From contig NW_008806275.1 in NCBI RefSeq assembly GCF_000400465.1, forward strand, positions 1-64,000: a DNA stretch of 64,000 bases, written 5' to 3'. Shown here in pieces: positions 33,726 to 45,451 of this stretch. The notes beneath the pieces are model-generated. The model saw only the letters and a list, made by a program, of their open reading frames with translations, did no database searches and was not told the origin of the DNA. A program made the position numbers and the translations under genes. Positions within the stretch are counted from its first letter, which is position 1. Every line of letters begins with the position of its first letter. This stretch comes from Wallemia ichthyophaga EXF-994 (taxonomy: Eukaryota; Basidiomycota; Wallemiomycetes; Wallemiales; Wallemiaceae).

Positions 33726-36700
33726 CTACTTACTCGACTGCGACGAGTGTTTTCTCTGATGCTGAGGCTTTTCCTTGCCTACCTTTTTCTTGGAGCCCGA
33801 CTTGCCCTTGCTGGTGTCGCTACCGACGCTTGCCGATCTGCGTTTTTCGTGGTTAGCTGGTGTGTTTAGGATGTGTGGCGTTTTCGGTAAGCTTGCGATT
33901 TCGCCAAGGGAAGAAGGTTGCCAAGAGTATTTCTTCCTAGCAGGGAGGAGGGTATGAGAGGGAGAGGGAGAGGGAGAGTGAGTGTGAGCACCGCTACTGC
34001 CACTGCCACTACCACTCGCGACGCTCCCTAGTGCTGGAAAACCATCATCTAGCGCAAACCCACCCAAATTAGGTTTGAAAGGCGGGTCATCTCTATCGAC
34101 GCCACCCGCGTTGCCCATGCTAACTTTGTCGAGGAGTGGGAGAGGGGTTGGGAGGGACGACGAGGCGTTGGGAATGATGCGCGAGTAAGTACGTCCGCCG
34201 CTGATCGCCTTCTCATATTTGTCGTGCCTATACCTATCCATTTCGCCCTCTCTGTTCCACGTGCCTGTGCCACTGCTCCTGCTTGTGCTGGCGACGCGCG
34301 GCGTCTTGGCAAGTACGCGCGGTGTTGATGGCACTGAGCGCGAGCGGGTGGGCAGAGAGCGCGTGTGAGCAGGGGGAGAGGGGGAGTGGGAGTGTGTGGG
34401 GGAGAGTAGGCGCGAGTGTGTTTCTGTTTCTTGCATGCCTTGCGTATCGACCTGCGCTAATCCATCTCCATTCTCATCCCCTTCTCCCTTTCTGCCTTCC
34501 CGTGTCGCTGAATCGCCTTCTACACTCTCACTCTCACTCTTGTGTCGTGCCACGGCCTGTTTCTGAAGGCGCAGCCACCGTCGGGCGGACATACGCGGCG
34601 GGGGTACGCGCACATCAGCTGCGAGGGTGAGAGCAGAAGTGGTGAGAGTCTCAGGTTTAAGCGAGGGGGTCTGACCGAATGTGTACGTGTAGCGAGGATG
34701 CGATGACGAGAGTGAGGAAGTGAGAGGGGTGAAGCCTAACCCAAGACCTAGAGTAGCGCCGTCGTCTTCATCGCCTTCGCCCACCTCAATCCCACTACCT
34801 TCCTTCGGCGCGTGGGCGGGTGCACTGAGCGTCGACGTCGTCGACAGTGGCGGCGAGTTAGTCGGGGTGTTTGCTTCTGACGGCTGCGTAAATGTCGACG
34901 GCGTGATTTTGATTTGCTGGCCGGCGCCGTTGGTGACGAAAGTCGGTATGCGCATCTGGGCGGGGGTAGGAGTGTGTGTGGTTGTATGAGCGTTTGTGTG
35001 GATGTGACTGTGTGTACCACTCCAGCTCCCGCTCCCCCCTTCCATCTGCTTTTGTATGAGCTGGGCTGGCGACGCGTTGACGCTATTCGCGGTCGTTGCT
35101 GCCGCAGCGACCGCCTCAGCGCTGCTCGATGCCCGCGAGTGCAAGGCAGCGTTAGCGAGGCGGGGTGAATGGCGCAAGGGGGCGGGAATGGGAATGGGTG
35201 GGTGAGATTGAGCGTGCGTGAAAGGTTGAGTATGTGAGTGTGGGTGTGGGTGTGTCCAACCCATCTCCAATTCGCCGTGCTCCGCATGCTCGCAAGCATC
35301 GCCAGTTGCACTCCCACTCACGCTCGCATCGGCATATGGCCCTACAACACTTGGGATGGTCGCCTTTAGGTGGTGCTTAGGGGCGTACTTGCGCTCGTGC
35401 ACACGCGCCAACCACGCCGGACCCACGTTAGCACCCGAACTAGCGCGTCGTGGTATACTGCTGCTCATATCCGCCCGCGTACTCTCATCCGACACGAGAT
35501 TCTCCGCTTCCCAGAACGCACTACCCAGAGGCTTCGTGTGCGATTGCGGATGCTGGTACATAAGGTGTTCTTCGTGGGCGTTGCGGACGCGTTCGCTCTG
35601 TGCGGCGTTCAGCGCAAGTGAGAGTGCGTGTGCATGTGACGGGGATGAGGAGTGTCTGCGGGGTTGTGCTTGTGTGTGTATATTTTGGTGGGTGTTTTGC
35701 AGTGTGCTTCCATTTGCTCCAGGTGGTGATGATGAAGATAAGGATAACGCAGACACACCGAATCCCGTCATTCCTGTCATCTGCTCACTTGGTTTGCGCG
35801 TGGGGAGGATAGACGATTGTGTTTGCGTCGGTGAGTAGCCGGTATGCACGCCTTGAACGCTTGGTAAAGTAGTTACACCCGGCGGCGGCTGCAGAGTTGG
35901 TCCTAGCGACGGGTTGATGAGTGGGCGTGGTGTGCGCACACCACTGGTGAAAGGTGCAGGCACGAGAGCGTCGTCGCGCTCCTCGCATAGATCTACCAAC
36001 ACTTGCGACGGCAGAGTGTCCACTTTGCCGACAGTCTGAAGCATTCTCGAAGCGCGCATGAACTCGCCGCGAATAGTGTAAAGGCCTGTGGTGGGAGATC
36101 AGAAGACGCAAGTACCGCTATACTCAACCTCACCGTCAGCAGTCACCGTGCGAGCGACGTTGTACGAGGTATCAAAGGGGTCTTCTATCGAGAGGCGATT
36201 TCTGTCTCGGGCAAACTCGCTGGCGCCATCAACCTCTAAATCCTGGACCCAGCCTTTAGCGTCCTTGGAGAGGATGCCGCCCTGGGTTCTAATGGAGATG
36301 ACGTCGTGGGTATAGTTGAAATCCTTGGCGTAGAAGCGGAAGAACTCCCAAAGCAACTCGCCGACCGACTGGGTGTTGGCAGAAGACCACTCCTGGCGAA
36401 GGAGAGCGACGTCGTCGAAAAAGTAGATGTTCCTACCGTCGTAGCTAGCGGACTCGGGAGAGACGGGTCTGATGGGGGGGATGCGCTGTAAATTGGGGAG
36501 GACGGGAGGCTGCTTGACGTGAGTGAGGAAGAAAATGACAAGGAGAGTGAACCCGTAGCTGGAGAGTGTGCCTCTATACGCGCTATTAATTTTGCGCCTC
36601 TTTGACCAGACTTTAATGAAGAGAACGAGAGTGCGGAGGCGTGGAGGGTCGACAGAAGCGTAGCCGAGGAGAAGGCGGGTGTTCTCCAAGGCCAGCTGGC

Positions 36701-37127
36701 CGCCAAAGCCGATATCACAGGCAATGCCATATGGGAGAGAAGGCGTGGGGGAGAGGGTGAGCTTGATGATGGGGATGCGTGCTTTTGGGAGAGGCTTGAC
36801 AAGGAAGTTGGTCTCGTGCCTGATGAGGTCGCCGACGATAGTAGTTAGCTCGGCAGAGGACAGTGGCTCGCTGGCTGGGTCGAGAATACACTGCAAATCC
36901 ATGTCGGAGTTCCTGAGTGCAAAACCATTGGCCATAGACCCAAAGGCGGTGAGGCGGGCACCAGGGCTGACTCGCACGATAATCCTCTCTAAGAGGAGCC
37001 TTGTTTGTTCTTTTATCGCATACTCTTCTGCCGTGGGGAGGAGTGGGAGGATAAAGCTGAAAAGACAGCCAGTGAGATCCTGCGACAGCGCTGAGCGCAT
37101 GGCACTTGAACCCCAGTTATTTGTCAT
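33726..37127 (-). CDS. Non-canonical poly(A)/terminal uridylyl transferase with long tail
   Basis: Cid1/Trf4-type nucleotidyltransferase. Two exons; the intron (about 36071-36117) joins TADG to LYTIRGEF. The catalytic motif FGSMANGFALRNSDMDLQCIL has the Gly-Ser and the paired Asp residues. ACDIGFGGQLALENTRLLLGY and LVLFIKVWSKRRKINSAYRGTLSSY follow, then the PAP-associated motif SVGELLWEFFRFYAKDFNY. It would add A or U to RNA 3' ends. After about residue 350 comes a tail of roughly 775 residues of Ser/His/Pro/Thr low complexity, with no recognised domain. The start MTNNWGSSAM is the first ATG in frame; a TTG-led extension upstream is unlikely. Confidence 0.85.
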
Positions 37128-37292
37128 TTTTTGGGCGTCGTCGGCGTGTTTTAAGAGATGGAAGAGATGGTCGACGAGGAGATGGACGTGAACAACCAAG
37201 AGTGAAATAGCGTTAATGTCGGCAGAGTGTGGGTGTTGGTGGATCCAGCCGTGTTATTGGCTGATTATTCTATAGCGTTTTTCAGCCAGTCG

Positions 37293-37941
37293 ATGGGATC
37301 GTTTAGGTGGTTGGGGCAGTCGCAGGGACAAGAGCAGTCACAAACAGAGGCACAGCCACAGACACAACCCCCGCAATCGCTCTACGCCACTCTCTCAAGT
37401 TCCATCTCAGACTACATTCCCCTCAACTCGCAGCACAACTCAAACGAGCAAGAAGCGTATTTTGCACTCAACCGCTGGGAGCGCTTCTTGGGCTTTGTTA
37501 TCTGCCTCATTGGCAGCGCTGCCTGCTTTCTCCTCTCCTTTTTCCTCTTTCTCCCTATACTCCCGATACGGCCCCACAAGTTTGCGCTAGCGTTTAGCAT
37601 GGGCAGTGTGTTGGTGATGGCTGCGTGGGTTGCTTTGGTTCTACAAACACTTTCTCTAACTTGCGCTCAGTTTCGCTCTCCTCGTTGGGCCGCTCAACCA
37701 CCTAAAACACCTCCTCAGCAGGGAGCGTATCGTGTTCTCTGTCTCATACCTCTCCTCACTCTCGCTCACCATATATTTTGCACTCATCGCCAAATCCTAT
37801 ATCGGCGTCCTCGTCGCTGGTCTCATCCAACTCGCGGCTCTCCTCACTTATATCTTCCAATACTTCCCGGGCGGTTTGACGACCCTCAAATTCGGCGGAA
37901 GAATGGCTTTCAGGGGTGCAAGCAATATCCTCCCTATCTAA
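37293..37941 (+). CDS. SFT2: Golgi vesicle transport protein Sft2
   Basis: Small four-helix Golgi membrane protein that helps retrograde vesicle fusion. The hydrophilic N-terminus is Gln/Ser-rich (GQSQGQEQSQTEAQPQTQPP) and followed by NRWERFLGFVICLIGSAACF. One intron (donor GTTGGT, acceptor GCTCAG) joins FSMGSV to FALLVGPLNHLKHLLSRER. The C-terminus, SYIGVLVAGLIQLAALLTY then YFPGGLTTLKFGGRMAFRGA, is the Sft2 signature. Divergent from the nucleotidyltransferase, starts 165 bp apart. Confidence 0.9.
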
Positions 37942-38105
37942 TCAGCATTTCTGTATAGTACATGTTACGTGTTTGGCGTTTTGATTGAGTGTCTGGCGTG
38001 ATTTGCGTAGTTTACATGTAAAAGGGGTGATTGGCGCGATATGCGCAAATAGCGCGAAATATAGCATGTTTAGCATTTTTCATCCTTTTTTTTCACTCTC
38101 AACCA

Positions 38106-39022
38106 TCACATCTGCTCCCTCTTAGCCTTGAGTCTATCTGGATCCTGGAATATGTCAGCTAGCACACTCACCACACTATCCACCCACAAATCCCAGCGCA
38201 TAATCCTTCAACTGCTCATCATTACCCCGCTTATACGGATGAAGATCGTTGAATGACGTGCGCGCGTGTACCGATGAATTTCCGTGGCTGGTATCTGCTG
38301 TCGATTGGCTGACGTGGCTATGGCTTGTGTTTGGGGAGAGTGTGCCGATACTGCTGTCTGTATCGTAGTGTTGTTGGTGGTGGTGGTGGTGGTTATCCTG
38401 ATCATCCTGATCCTCCTCTTCCAGCTTCTGCTCGCCAACATCCTCCAACTGCTTATCCATAAACTTATCCTTATCCTTAATCTTGTTTTTATTCTTATCT
38501 CCATTCTTACCCTTCTCTACATCTCTATTCTCACCACGTCTAAATAGTCTGACTAGCCTTTTCCCAGCATCAACAGCGACATCCCCGAGATCGACTACGT
38601 TCTTCTCCTGTGATTGCTCCATCTCCTTCCACTCCTGCGCCGTAAACGTTTTTACGAGGCTACCATCTGAATTTCTGTGTATATTACTAGCATTTCCACT
38701 GTTACCGCCGCCATTAAAAAAGCTAGAGCGCGCTGCAACACCGAGAGTGATAGAATTGCGCCGTGGCATCGACGCCGGCCGCTGTGGAAGTGGGGCGAAC
38801 GACACGCCATCAGCCGACATTTTACGCGGGGCTGTGGCTGTAGCTAGGGCATACAGGGTGAGTCATCTGCTTCTACATCGCAGCCAAACACCCTCACTCA
38901 CACTCACCCCCCTCCTTGGAATTTCGCAGTATCGATGGTGTCTTGGGCGCGCCCAGCTCACGCGCTTCTGGTGGCGGTTCTAATTTATTGGCGAATTCAT
39001 CCTGCGCTGACAAATCGCTCAT
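38106..39022 (-). CDS. Unknown basic/acidic protein
   Basis: Three exons: MSDLSAQDEFANKLEPPPEAREL up to KEG; then ATATAPRKMSADGVSFAPLPQR to DYALGF; then a short last exon QDPDRLKAKREQM. I do not know the function. Features: a basic PRRNSITLG motif resembling a kinase site, WKEMEQSQEKNVVDLGDVA, a Lys/Asp-rich stretch with repeated KDK/KNK units, a His/Gln run (HHHHHQQH), and a conserved-looking C-terminal YALGFQDPDRLKAKREQM. The inner ATG at 38820 would start a shorter product, but the upstream exon joins in frame with good splice signals. Probably mostly disordered. Confidence 0.62.
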
Positions 39023-39297
39023 TGATCATGGATGTAGCGGAGTAAGTCGAGTGGAGTGCGCGTTTTATTTCGTGTGTAATCTCGTGCGTGCTTATATCCA
39101 TATCCATCATCTTATTAGTATTTATCTCTCTTCAATTACCTTTCTCCTCATTGGTCACTCCCCCTCGGCCTGCATGTGGGGTCCCGGATCTAACGCGGCT
39201 CACACGGCCATCACTCTAGCACCTCACACAAACTAAAAATTAAAAATCAAATATCTATAAAGTCATTAACTCGTCGCTGCATTCTCTCGCAAGGTTT

Positions 39298-40776
39298 TTA
39301 CGACGATGCAAAGAGATATCGCGACGCGTGCATGCTCACAATAGCTCTGTAATGCAAAAAGATAGCAGCAGCGACGGCGATATGCCAAGCATTATGGCTC
39401 GCGAAAGCGAAATCGAAGCGGCCGGGTGCGAGGCACTCAGGTATCTGGAGGGCGTAAACGACGAGCCCTACGACGTAAAAGAGGAGGGACGGTATAAGGG
39501 GTGCGAGGAAGGAAAGGGTGTTAGCGAGACTATGATAGTGAACCATAGCCAGTATAGGCGCTGCACCGCAAATGGCCATATACACGAAGAACCCAATCCT
39601 ATACCCGCGGCTCTCCTTCCTGTTGAACGACTCGGTGAAAGGGAGGTAGCTGCCTGCTATGGCATTGGAGATGATGAAGGTGAGGAGTGTGTTGCGTGTC
39701 ACGTCGTCACAGTATAGCCCGTAGTACGTCACGCCCGTCACACTCGCTGTGATGAGCGAACTGATACCGACGTAGTCAACACATGCGTAGTGTTCGAAGA
39801 TGCGCTTATCTGCACACCCAGCGTGGATGTGCCACAGACTGGAGAACACCAAGCACTTTAGCGCGGCGAGGAGAAAACCCATCATCACCAAATTGTCAGA
39901 CCACGTGCTGTCGTGTGCCACCCACGCAGGATGAGGCGCAGCGATGTGATAGGCGAAAAGCAGAGCCACTCCAACAGCAGCCCACAGGTGCGTCTGTACG
40001 CTGCAGCGGTGTTAGAGGTGAGTGTTTAAAGAGCGCTTCACCTACTTAACCGTCTCGTTGTGCCATGTAAATGCAGATCGGAATAACTCGCTCTTGTTGT
40101 TGTGTATCGGTATGAATCGGTATCCAGTGAGTATATGTTCGTTGTTCTTCCACGCATCGGGCAGCTCACTGAACTGGATAAGACGTGCACCATTCTGCGC
40201 GCGCGCTAAGGCCCACTCGATAGCTGTGCGTGCCGAGTCGAAGCCGTGCTCGACCATCTGCGCTTTAGTATGTACCTCAGCCTCGACGAGCCGACGGATC
40301 TCGTCCCACTTCTCCAGCACCACCGCGGCTTGTTCCGCAGTAAAGGTGGATGTAGAAGCAGACGCAGAAGCGGATGCCGCTATCACCGATTTCAGTCGCT
40401 CGCTCACTGCCTCCATCTGCACCTGCAGATGCACCGAGGGGAGCTGACGGTGAAGTTTCTCTGTATCCATACTGCGCAATTCGCTTATCATTCGCAGAAG
40501 CTCGCGCCCCATCTCGAGAGAACGCTTCGACGTCGCGTTGGTGTCGATCAACTGCCTCACTCTGTCCTCCATTTCGTAGAAACCCCGCTGGAGTCGCTCG
40601 CCGGCACTCCACACCGCCTCCACCGTCCCATGCAGGTCGAGATAGTCGAGTGCGCTGCTCGTCGTTGGTAAATGCGAGGCTATTTCCGTCGGCAGAAAAC
40701 TTAGACTGGGATTACTCGAATGCGACGATTGCCAACTTTGTGAATTGCGCCGTTTGCTGTCTGCATCTTGATTCAT
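39298..40776 (-). CDS. PAQR/hemolysin-III family membrane protein (Izh3-type)
   Basis: Two exons; the intron joins HNETVN to VQTHLWAAVGVALLF. The N-terminal 240 residues are soluble and helical (ALDYLDLHGTVEAVW, DAWKNNEHILTGYRFI), matching the extended N-terminus of Izh3. The C-terminal domain has seven membrane segments with conserved SSLWHIHAGCAD, DYVGISSLITASV and the final ASHNAWHIAVAAAIFLHY. The His and Asp residues in these blocks form the zinc site of adiponectin-receptor-like proteins. The family includes ceramidase-like and zinc/sterol-responsive regulators; the activity here is unknown. The C-terminus is short. Confidence 0.88.
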
Positions 40777-40937
40777 TTCAATCCAGTGCGAGTTTTCGCT
40801 CGACTACCAATATTGATAAGATTCGATTAAAGTTGTCATCTCGGCGGGCGTGGTATAAAAATCGGTGAAAATTATTAATTTATAACAAAGTTTATGTGTG
40901 CTGAAAATTATATTAGATTACAAATGCTGCGTGATTC

Positions 40938-42066
40938 CTATGATAGCTTCTTGGTAAGCTCTGGGACGACTTGGAAAAGATCTCCAACGAGGCCAACATC
41001 AGCGATCTGGAATATTGGTGCTTCTGGGTCCTTTGGTTGTGTTGTGAGTGGTTGAGTACATGCATAACACTACTGACTCACCTTATTCACTGCCACAATC
41101 AGCTTCGAGTCTTTCATTCCAGCCAGATGCTGGATGGCGCCTGAAATACCAATAGCCATGTAAAGTTCCTGTTTGAGTGGCCGTAACAGTCAGCAGCAAC
41201 ACACAAACCACTTTTTCACTCACCGGCGCGACAATCTTACCCGTCTGGCCTACTTGTAGCGAGTTATCAGCATAGCCACTATCGACAGCGGCTCTCGAAG
41301 CGCCGATAGCAGCGCCTAGGGAGTCAGCGAGTGGTTCAATAATGGAACCAAAGTTCTCTGCCGACTTGAGTGCTCTACCACCCGACACGACTCTGGCCGC
41401 GCTGCCCAAATCAGGGCGAGCAGTAAGAGTCATTTCCTCCGAAACGTGTGGAGCGTGGTCTTTCACTTGCACTGGGGCTACCTCCTCCACAACCACCTGG
41501 TCACTGCTAGATGAGTCTGCGCCATCGAAAGCTGTAGCTCTGACCGAGACGACTTTCCTGCTTTCACCACTCTTCACGGTGCTGATGGCATTACCTGCGT
41601 AAATGCCCCTCGTAAACACCTCTCCGCCGTCTTCGAGAGAGAGTATATCAGCAATGATGGATGTATCGAGTAGGGCAGCTGCGCGCGGGAGAACGTTCTT
41701 CCCGACAGCTGTGTGCGCGGCGAACAGGTGAGTGAGTGAGTCGTCTTTCTCCATGAGCGTCTTGAGTAGTGGTGCGAGTGTGCTGGGTGGATGGTGGTCG
41801 TATTGCTCGCTGTGTGCCACTAACAGTCTGCTAAGAGGGAGTCTTCGGGCGGAGTCAATGGCACTCGAAATGCTCTCGGACCCGGCTATCACTCCAACCA
41901 CCTTGCCATTCACCTTCTGAGCGGCCGTCAGCGCCGACAGCGTACCAGCATTCAGCTTCCCGTCGCGGTGCTCCAAGTAGAGAAGCGCATCGCGTGTGGG
42001 TGGAGTGGTGCTGAGTGGGCGTGCTGTGCGTGGTGCTCTTGTCGCTGCTCTTGCCAATCTAAACAT
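40938..42066 (-). CDS. ETFA: Electron transfer flavoprotein alpha subunit
   Basis: Mitochondrial matrix flavoprotein carrying electrons from acyl-CoA dehydrogenases to ETF-ubiquinone oxidoreductase. The N-terminus [20 protein letters not shown] is a clear presequence. The FAD-binding C-terminal domain is complete: [71 protein letters not shown] and [26 protein letters not shown], ending PELTKKLS. Three exons. Divergent from the DUF2235 gene. Confidence 0.95.
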
Positions 42067-42753
42067 CGCCGTCGAGTTGCAAGAGACGCAGCGGGATAAG
42101 TTGATGGGAATTATCTGTGATTCTCGTGAGTGGATTAGGCGCTGTAATTATTCTATATCCCATTAGCCACGTGCCATCTGAGCAAATTTCAAATCTCGGA
42201 TCAAATCAAATCAAATTGAAGATAAAAGCGTCGGTCAACGTAATAGGGTGTTGTAGAATGTCATGGCCATATCATTGGTAGTACTTGCCATATCCATACA
42301 CCGGCAGATGCTGTCAATTCACTTACCTCCACATGACTCGGTCAAGTGTATCTGACAGCTGCGGTTGGTGCTTAAGCGGGGCTAAATTCATAGCGGCAAT
42401 CTCGGAGGTTTTTACAGTGGTTCTCACTGATCAATACCATTCATGTTCCCTCCGCTGCCGAAGGATGCATGCGTCATTTATCCACCATACGTCATACGTC
42501 CTCAACTTTCAACGTTGTCAGAGAAGTGTATGCCAAAGCTAGCACAAGGCACACGCGGCACATGTCGCACACGGAACCTTACGACGTGAGACAGTCTCAG
42601 CTGAATTCGAAATTGAATTTTAATTTGACTCAGAATTCGTTCACTGGCACGAAGTTAAATATGCACTGGCCCTCGACTGCGTGCCTTAATTGAAGCCTAT
42701 ATTAAGATGAGCTTGGCTAGCTCTCTTTTTACACCACAATCACAACCGAAAGT
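42067..42753. other. Divergent intergenic region
   Basis: 687 bp between the start codons of ETFA and the DUF2235 gene, so it must hold both promoters. Visible features are an ATCAA repeat near 42,200-42,225, a TATATTA box-like sequence about 55 bp before the DUF2235 ATG, and several CATACGTC-type short repeats near 42,485-42,500. No coding ORF, tRNA or transposon was recognised. Confidence 0.5.
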
Positions 42754-44365
42754 ATGTCCAATTCGCACAACACAGTACAGGATCTCGCGGTGCACGCACC
42801 TAATGGTGGACCACCAATCACTATCGAGCAGCTGCGCAAAGATCAAGACAATAATACCAGAGACAAATATCCGAGACGTTTGATCGTCTGCTGCGACGGA
42901 ACCTGGCAGGATGGTTTGGCTACCAAGGCTGAGGAGGAGTACACCAATATCCTCAGACTTACGAGAGCCATTAGGCAGGTGAGTTGCGGGTGGTCGAGGC
43001 GATGTCTTGGTGTTGTGTGTTTTGTGCCATGACGCACGGCGCACTATGCACTATGCATATGCATATGCACTCATCAACACGCTCAAATTCACCCCACCCA
43101 GGAAACAAAGGACGCAAAACCTGACACACCATCCACAGGAAGACAGAAGACACTTTCCGCCAACCCCGCAAATCTGCCACTATGTTAGGTGAGTTAGCCG
43201 CGTTACTGCCGCCATTGCTCAGCTGACGTCTTGCTTTTACAGTGGTGTCGGCACTGGCTGGTCACTCTCTGAACAGCTTATTGGCGGTGCCACAGGCAAT
43301 ACTCTCGGTATTAAAATCAGAGATGCGTACGCGTTCCTGTCGCAAAACTACTGCGACGGTGATGAAATATTTCTCTTTGGATTCAGCAGAGGTGCATTCA
43401 CGGCAAGGACACTCGGCGCGCTGATCAACGACATTGGTATTCTCAACAACAAGGAGATGGAGCATTTCTTCGAAATCTTCAAAGCCTATCACGACCGCAA
43501 CGACAGTGGGAACCCAAAGAAGGCGGAGAAGGCGCGCAATTACCTCGAGCCATGGCTGTTGCGCAACCCTGCCAACAACCGCCACAAGGGGAGGCAATTT
43601 ATTATCAAGTGTATTGGTGTGTTCGACACAGTCGGTGCACTCGGTGTGCCCTCGCTGAGCTCCTCCTTCTTCCCCAAGATGAAAAGCGAGGAGAACTACA
43701 TGGGCTTCCCTGACACGGTGCTTGGTGACAAGGTTGAGCATTGCTACCATGCACTCAGCCTGCACGAGAATCGCCCCAACTTTGTCGACACGAGGCTCGA
43801 GGTGAAAAAGGAGAACCTAGCCAAGGGGCAGCACTGCAAGCAGGTGTGGTTCACAGGGTGCCACTCGGACATCGGTGGTAGTTACAGAGAACACGAGCTG
43901 AGTGACCTCACGCTTATTTGGATGTGCGCATCCATTGAACACCTCCTCTTGCTCGACATAGAGTATCTCAGAAGCATCCCTAATCCGATGGAGGGCTGGG
44001 GCAAGCAGCAGCCGCACGACAGCCGCACGGGTATCTTCACTTTAGGCATGCCTATCAAGAGAAAACCAGTACTCGAATTGAGCACCACAGAGAGATTGCA
44101 CCCAAGTGTCCTCGAAAACGATTGCAAACTCGCTAAACCAATTCAGGAGAAGATCGACAAAGAGCCGCAACTTATCGCATCGCTCCTCCCACTCGAGGAG
44201 CAGTTCAGAGCCGAATGGAAGCAGACTCATGACGCGGAGGACCGCAAGAAAGGGAGCAAGTACCACACAAGCAAGGATAAGAAGAACTTTGACGACGAGG
44301 AGAATGAGTCGACAATGAAGAAGTATTGGGATATGATACCTAAGCCGTGGAACATCTTCTCTTAA
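42754..44365 (+). CDS. DUF2235 alpha/beta-hydrolase-like protein
   Basis: The DUF2235 domain is related to the Tle1 phospholipase effector of bacterial type VI secretion and is common in fungi. Motifs: RRLIVCCDGTWQDG at the start of the fold, YTNILRLTRAIR, CHYVSGVGTGW, the nucleophile elbow GFSRGAFTART (GxSxG-like), KCIGVFDTVGALG and the acidic/His region TGCHSDIGGSY. A lipase or esterase activity is suggested but unproven. Two introns; the first is unusually long here (about 160 nt) and the second joins YVS to GVGTGW. The C-terminal part is Lys/Asp/Glu-rich and ends PKPWNIFS. Confidence 0.88.
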
Positions 44366-44491
44366 TGAGTATAATGGGAAATGAGAAATTAGAAAAACAA
44401 ATAAATAAATAAACAGCTAATGCGCTATCATATGTTAAACCAGCCAAATAATACATTGTAATACCATATACACGTCTTCTCCACACAACCA

Positions 44492-45343
44492 ATGACACTC
44501 GCAGAGTTACTGCCAGAGAGAAGCAGAGTGACGGTGGTAAAGGATGAGCCAGGATGCTCGGGGCTGTTTGTGCTGCTGGATGAGCTCAAGCGGGCGCAGG
44601 CAGTGCAGCGGCCGGTGAGTATCGTATCAACGGAGCATACCAAGGAGCATTGGCAGGCTTGTGCGAAGAAGTTGGTGGGAAGGTGTATTTAGAGAGCGTG
44701 GATTATTCTAACCATAAAATCACGCTTCAGGGATCGCCGCTGAGTGCAGCCGTCGGATTCATCGACGGATTCAGCCAGCTTGCAGACGCGGGCGAAAGCG
44801 CACTAGAAGCGTTGCTGGCGCAGACGGAACAATCCATACGCAATCACAGCCACAGTCACAGTCACAGTACACCGCCACTGCTGCTTATCGACGATCTAGC
44901 GTGTTTGAAGTGGCTCGGTATCGCTGACAGCGCGGTGGAAGGCTTCGTCAAGGGGCTGCTCAAGGTGGCTGAGGAGGTGGGTGTTTGTTGGGTAGTGGCT
45001 CAAGCGTGTTGCTCACGCGTACACCGATACAGCTCGACGTGGATATAGTTGCGATAGTCCACTCTCCACACACAGCAACGCTTCTCGAAGCACGCGCTAC
45101 GCTCATCATAGTCACAAAACCTCTGTCTACAGGCGCAAGCGCAGAAGTTACTGGTCAAGTGGGTAGACAGGGCTCCGATCGCTAGTAATCAGCCTCACAC
45201 ACATGCAGATAAACGCTTATCGCGGCCCGCTGTGGGACTCTCTCGCTGCTAATGGCGGATGGAACGGCTGGGAGAGGCAGCTTCACTTGACTGACTCGAG
45301 CATACATGTTTTTGCAAAAGGTCTCGGACGCAGTGTGATTTGA
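44492..45343 (+). CDS. ELP6: Elongator subunit Elp6
   Basis: RecA-like subunit of the Elp4/5/6 ring of the Elongator tRNA-modifying complex. Four exons run in three different frames and look like frameshifts until introns of 38 nt (donor GTATCG), 56 nt (after KVAEE) and about 48 nt (after VTGQ) are removed. The product then reads continuously: DELKRAQAVQRPVSLCEEVGGKVYLESVDY, PPLLLIDDLACLKWLG, DVDIVAIVHSPHTATLLEARA, IIVTKPLSTGASAEVTGQINAYRGPLW, ending HVFAKGLGRSVI. There is a short His/Ser insertion (HSHSHSHS). The exon choice at the 38-nt intron is the least certain point. Confidence 0.8.
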
Positions 45344-45451
45344 AGTGTTTGTACAAATATATTTTATTTCCGTCTATCGTTCCGCGCCCGTTCTTTGGTT
45401 CAACGACAATTGCAGCGCGATAAAGAAATCATTCACGCACTGAGCGATTGG

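Noticed and set aside
34748..35317. Overlapping long ORFs on both strands in the GC-rich block
   Set aside because: They are antisense or out-of-frame shadows of the low-complexity nucleotidyltransferase tail; GC-rich DNA has few stops.
36236..36802. Ser-rich ORF of 188 codons inside the nucleotidyltransferase
   Set aside because: It is a shadow in another frame of the same strand over a conserved catalytic domain.
42754..44365. Recent horizontal transfer of the DUF2235 gene from bacteria
   Set aside because: It has fungal introns and the same base composition as its neighbours, and DUF2235 is widespread in fungi.
44640..44700. Frameshift or pseudogene in ELP6
   Set aside because: A phase-compatible 38-nt intron and two later introns restore a full Elp6 sequence.
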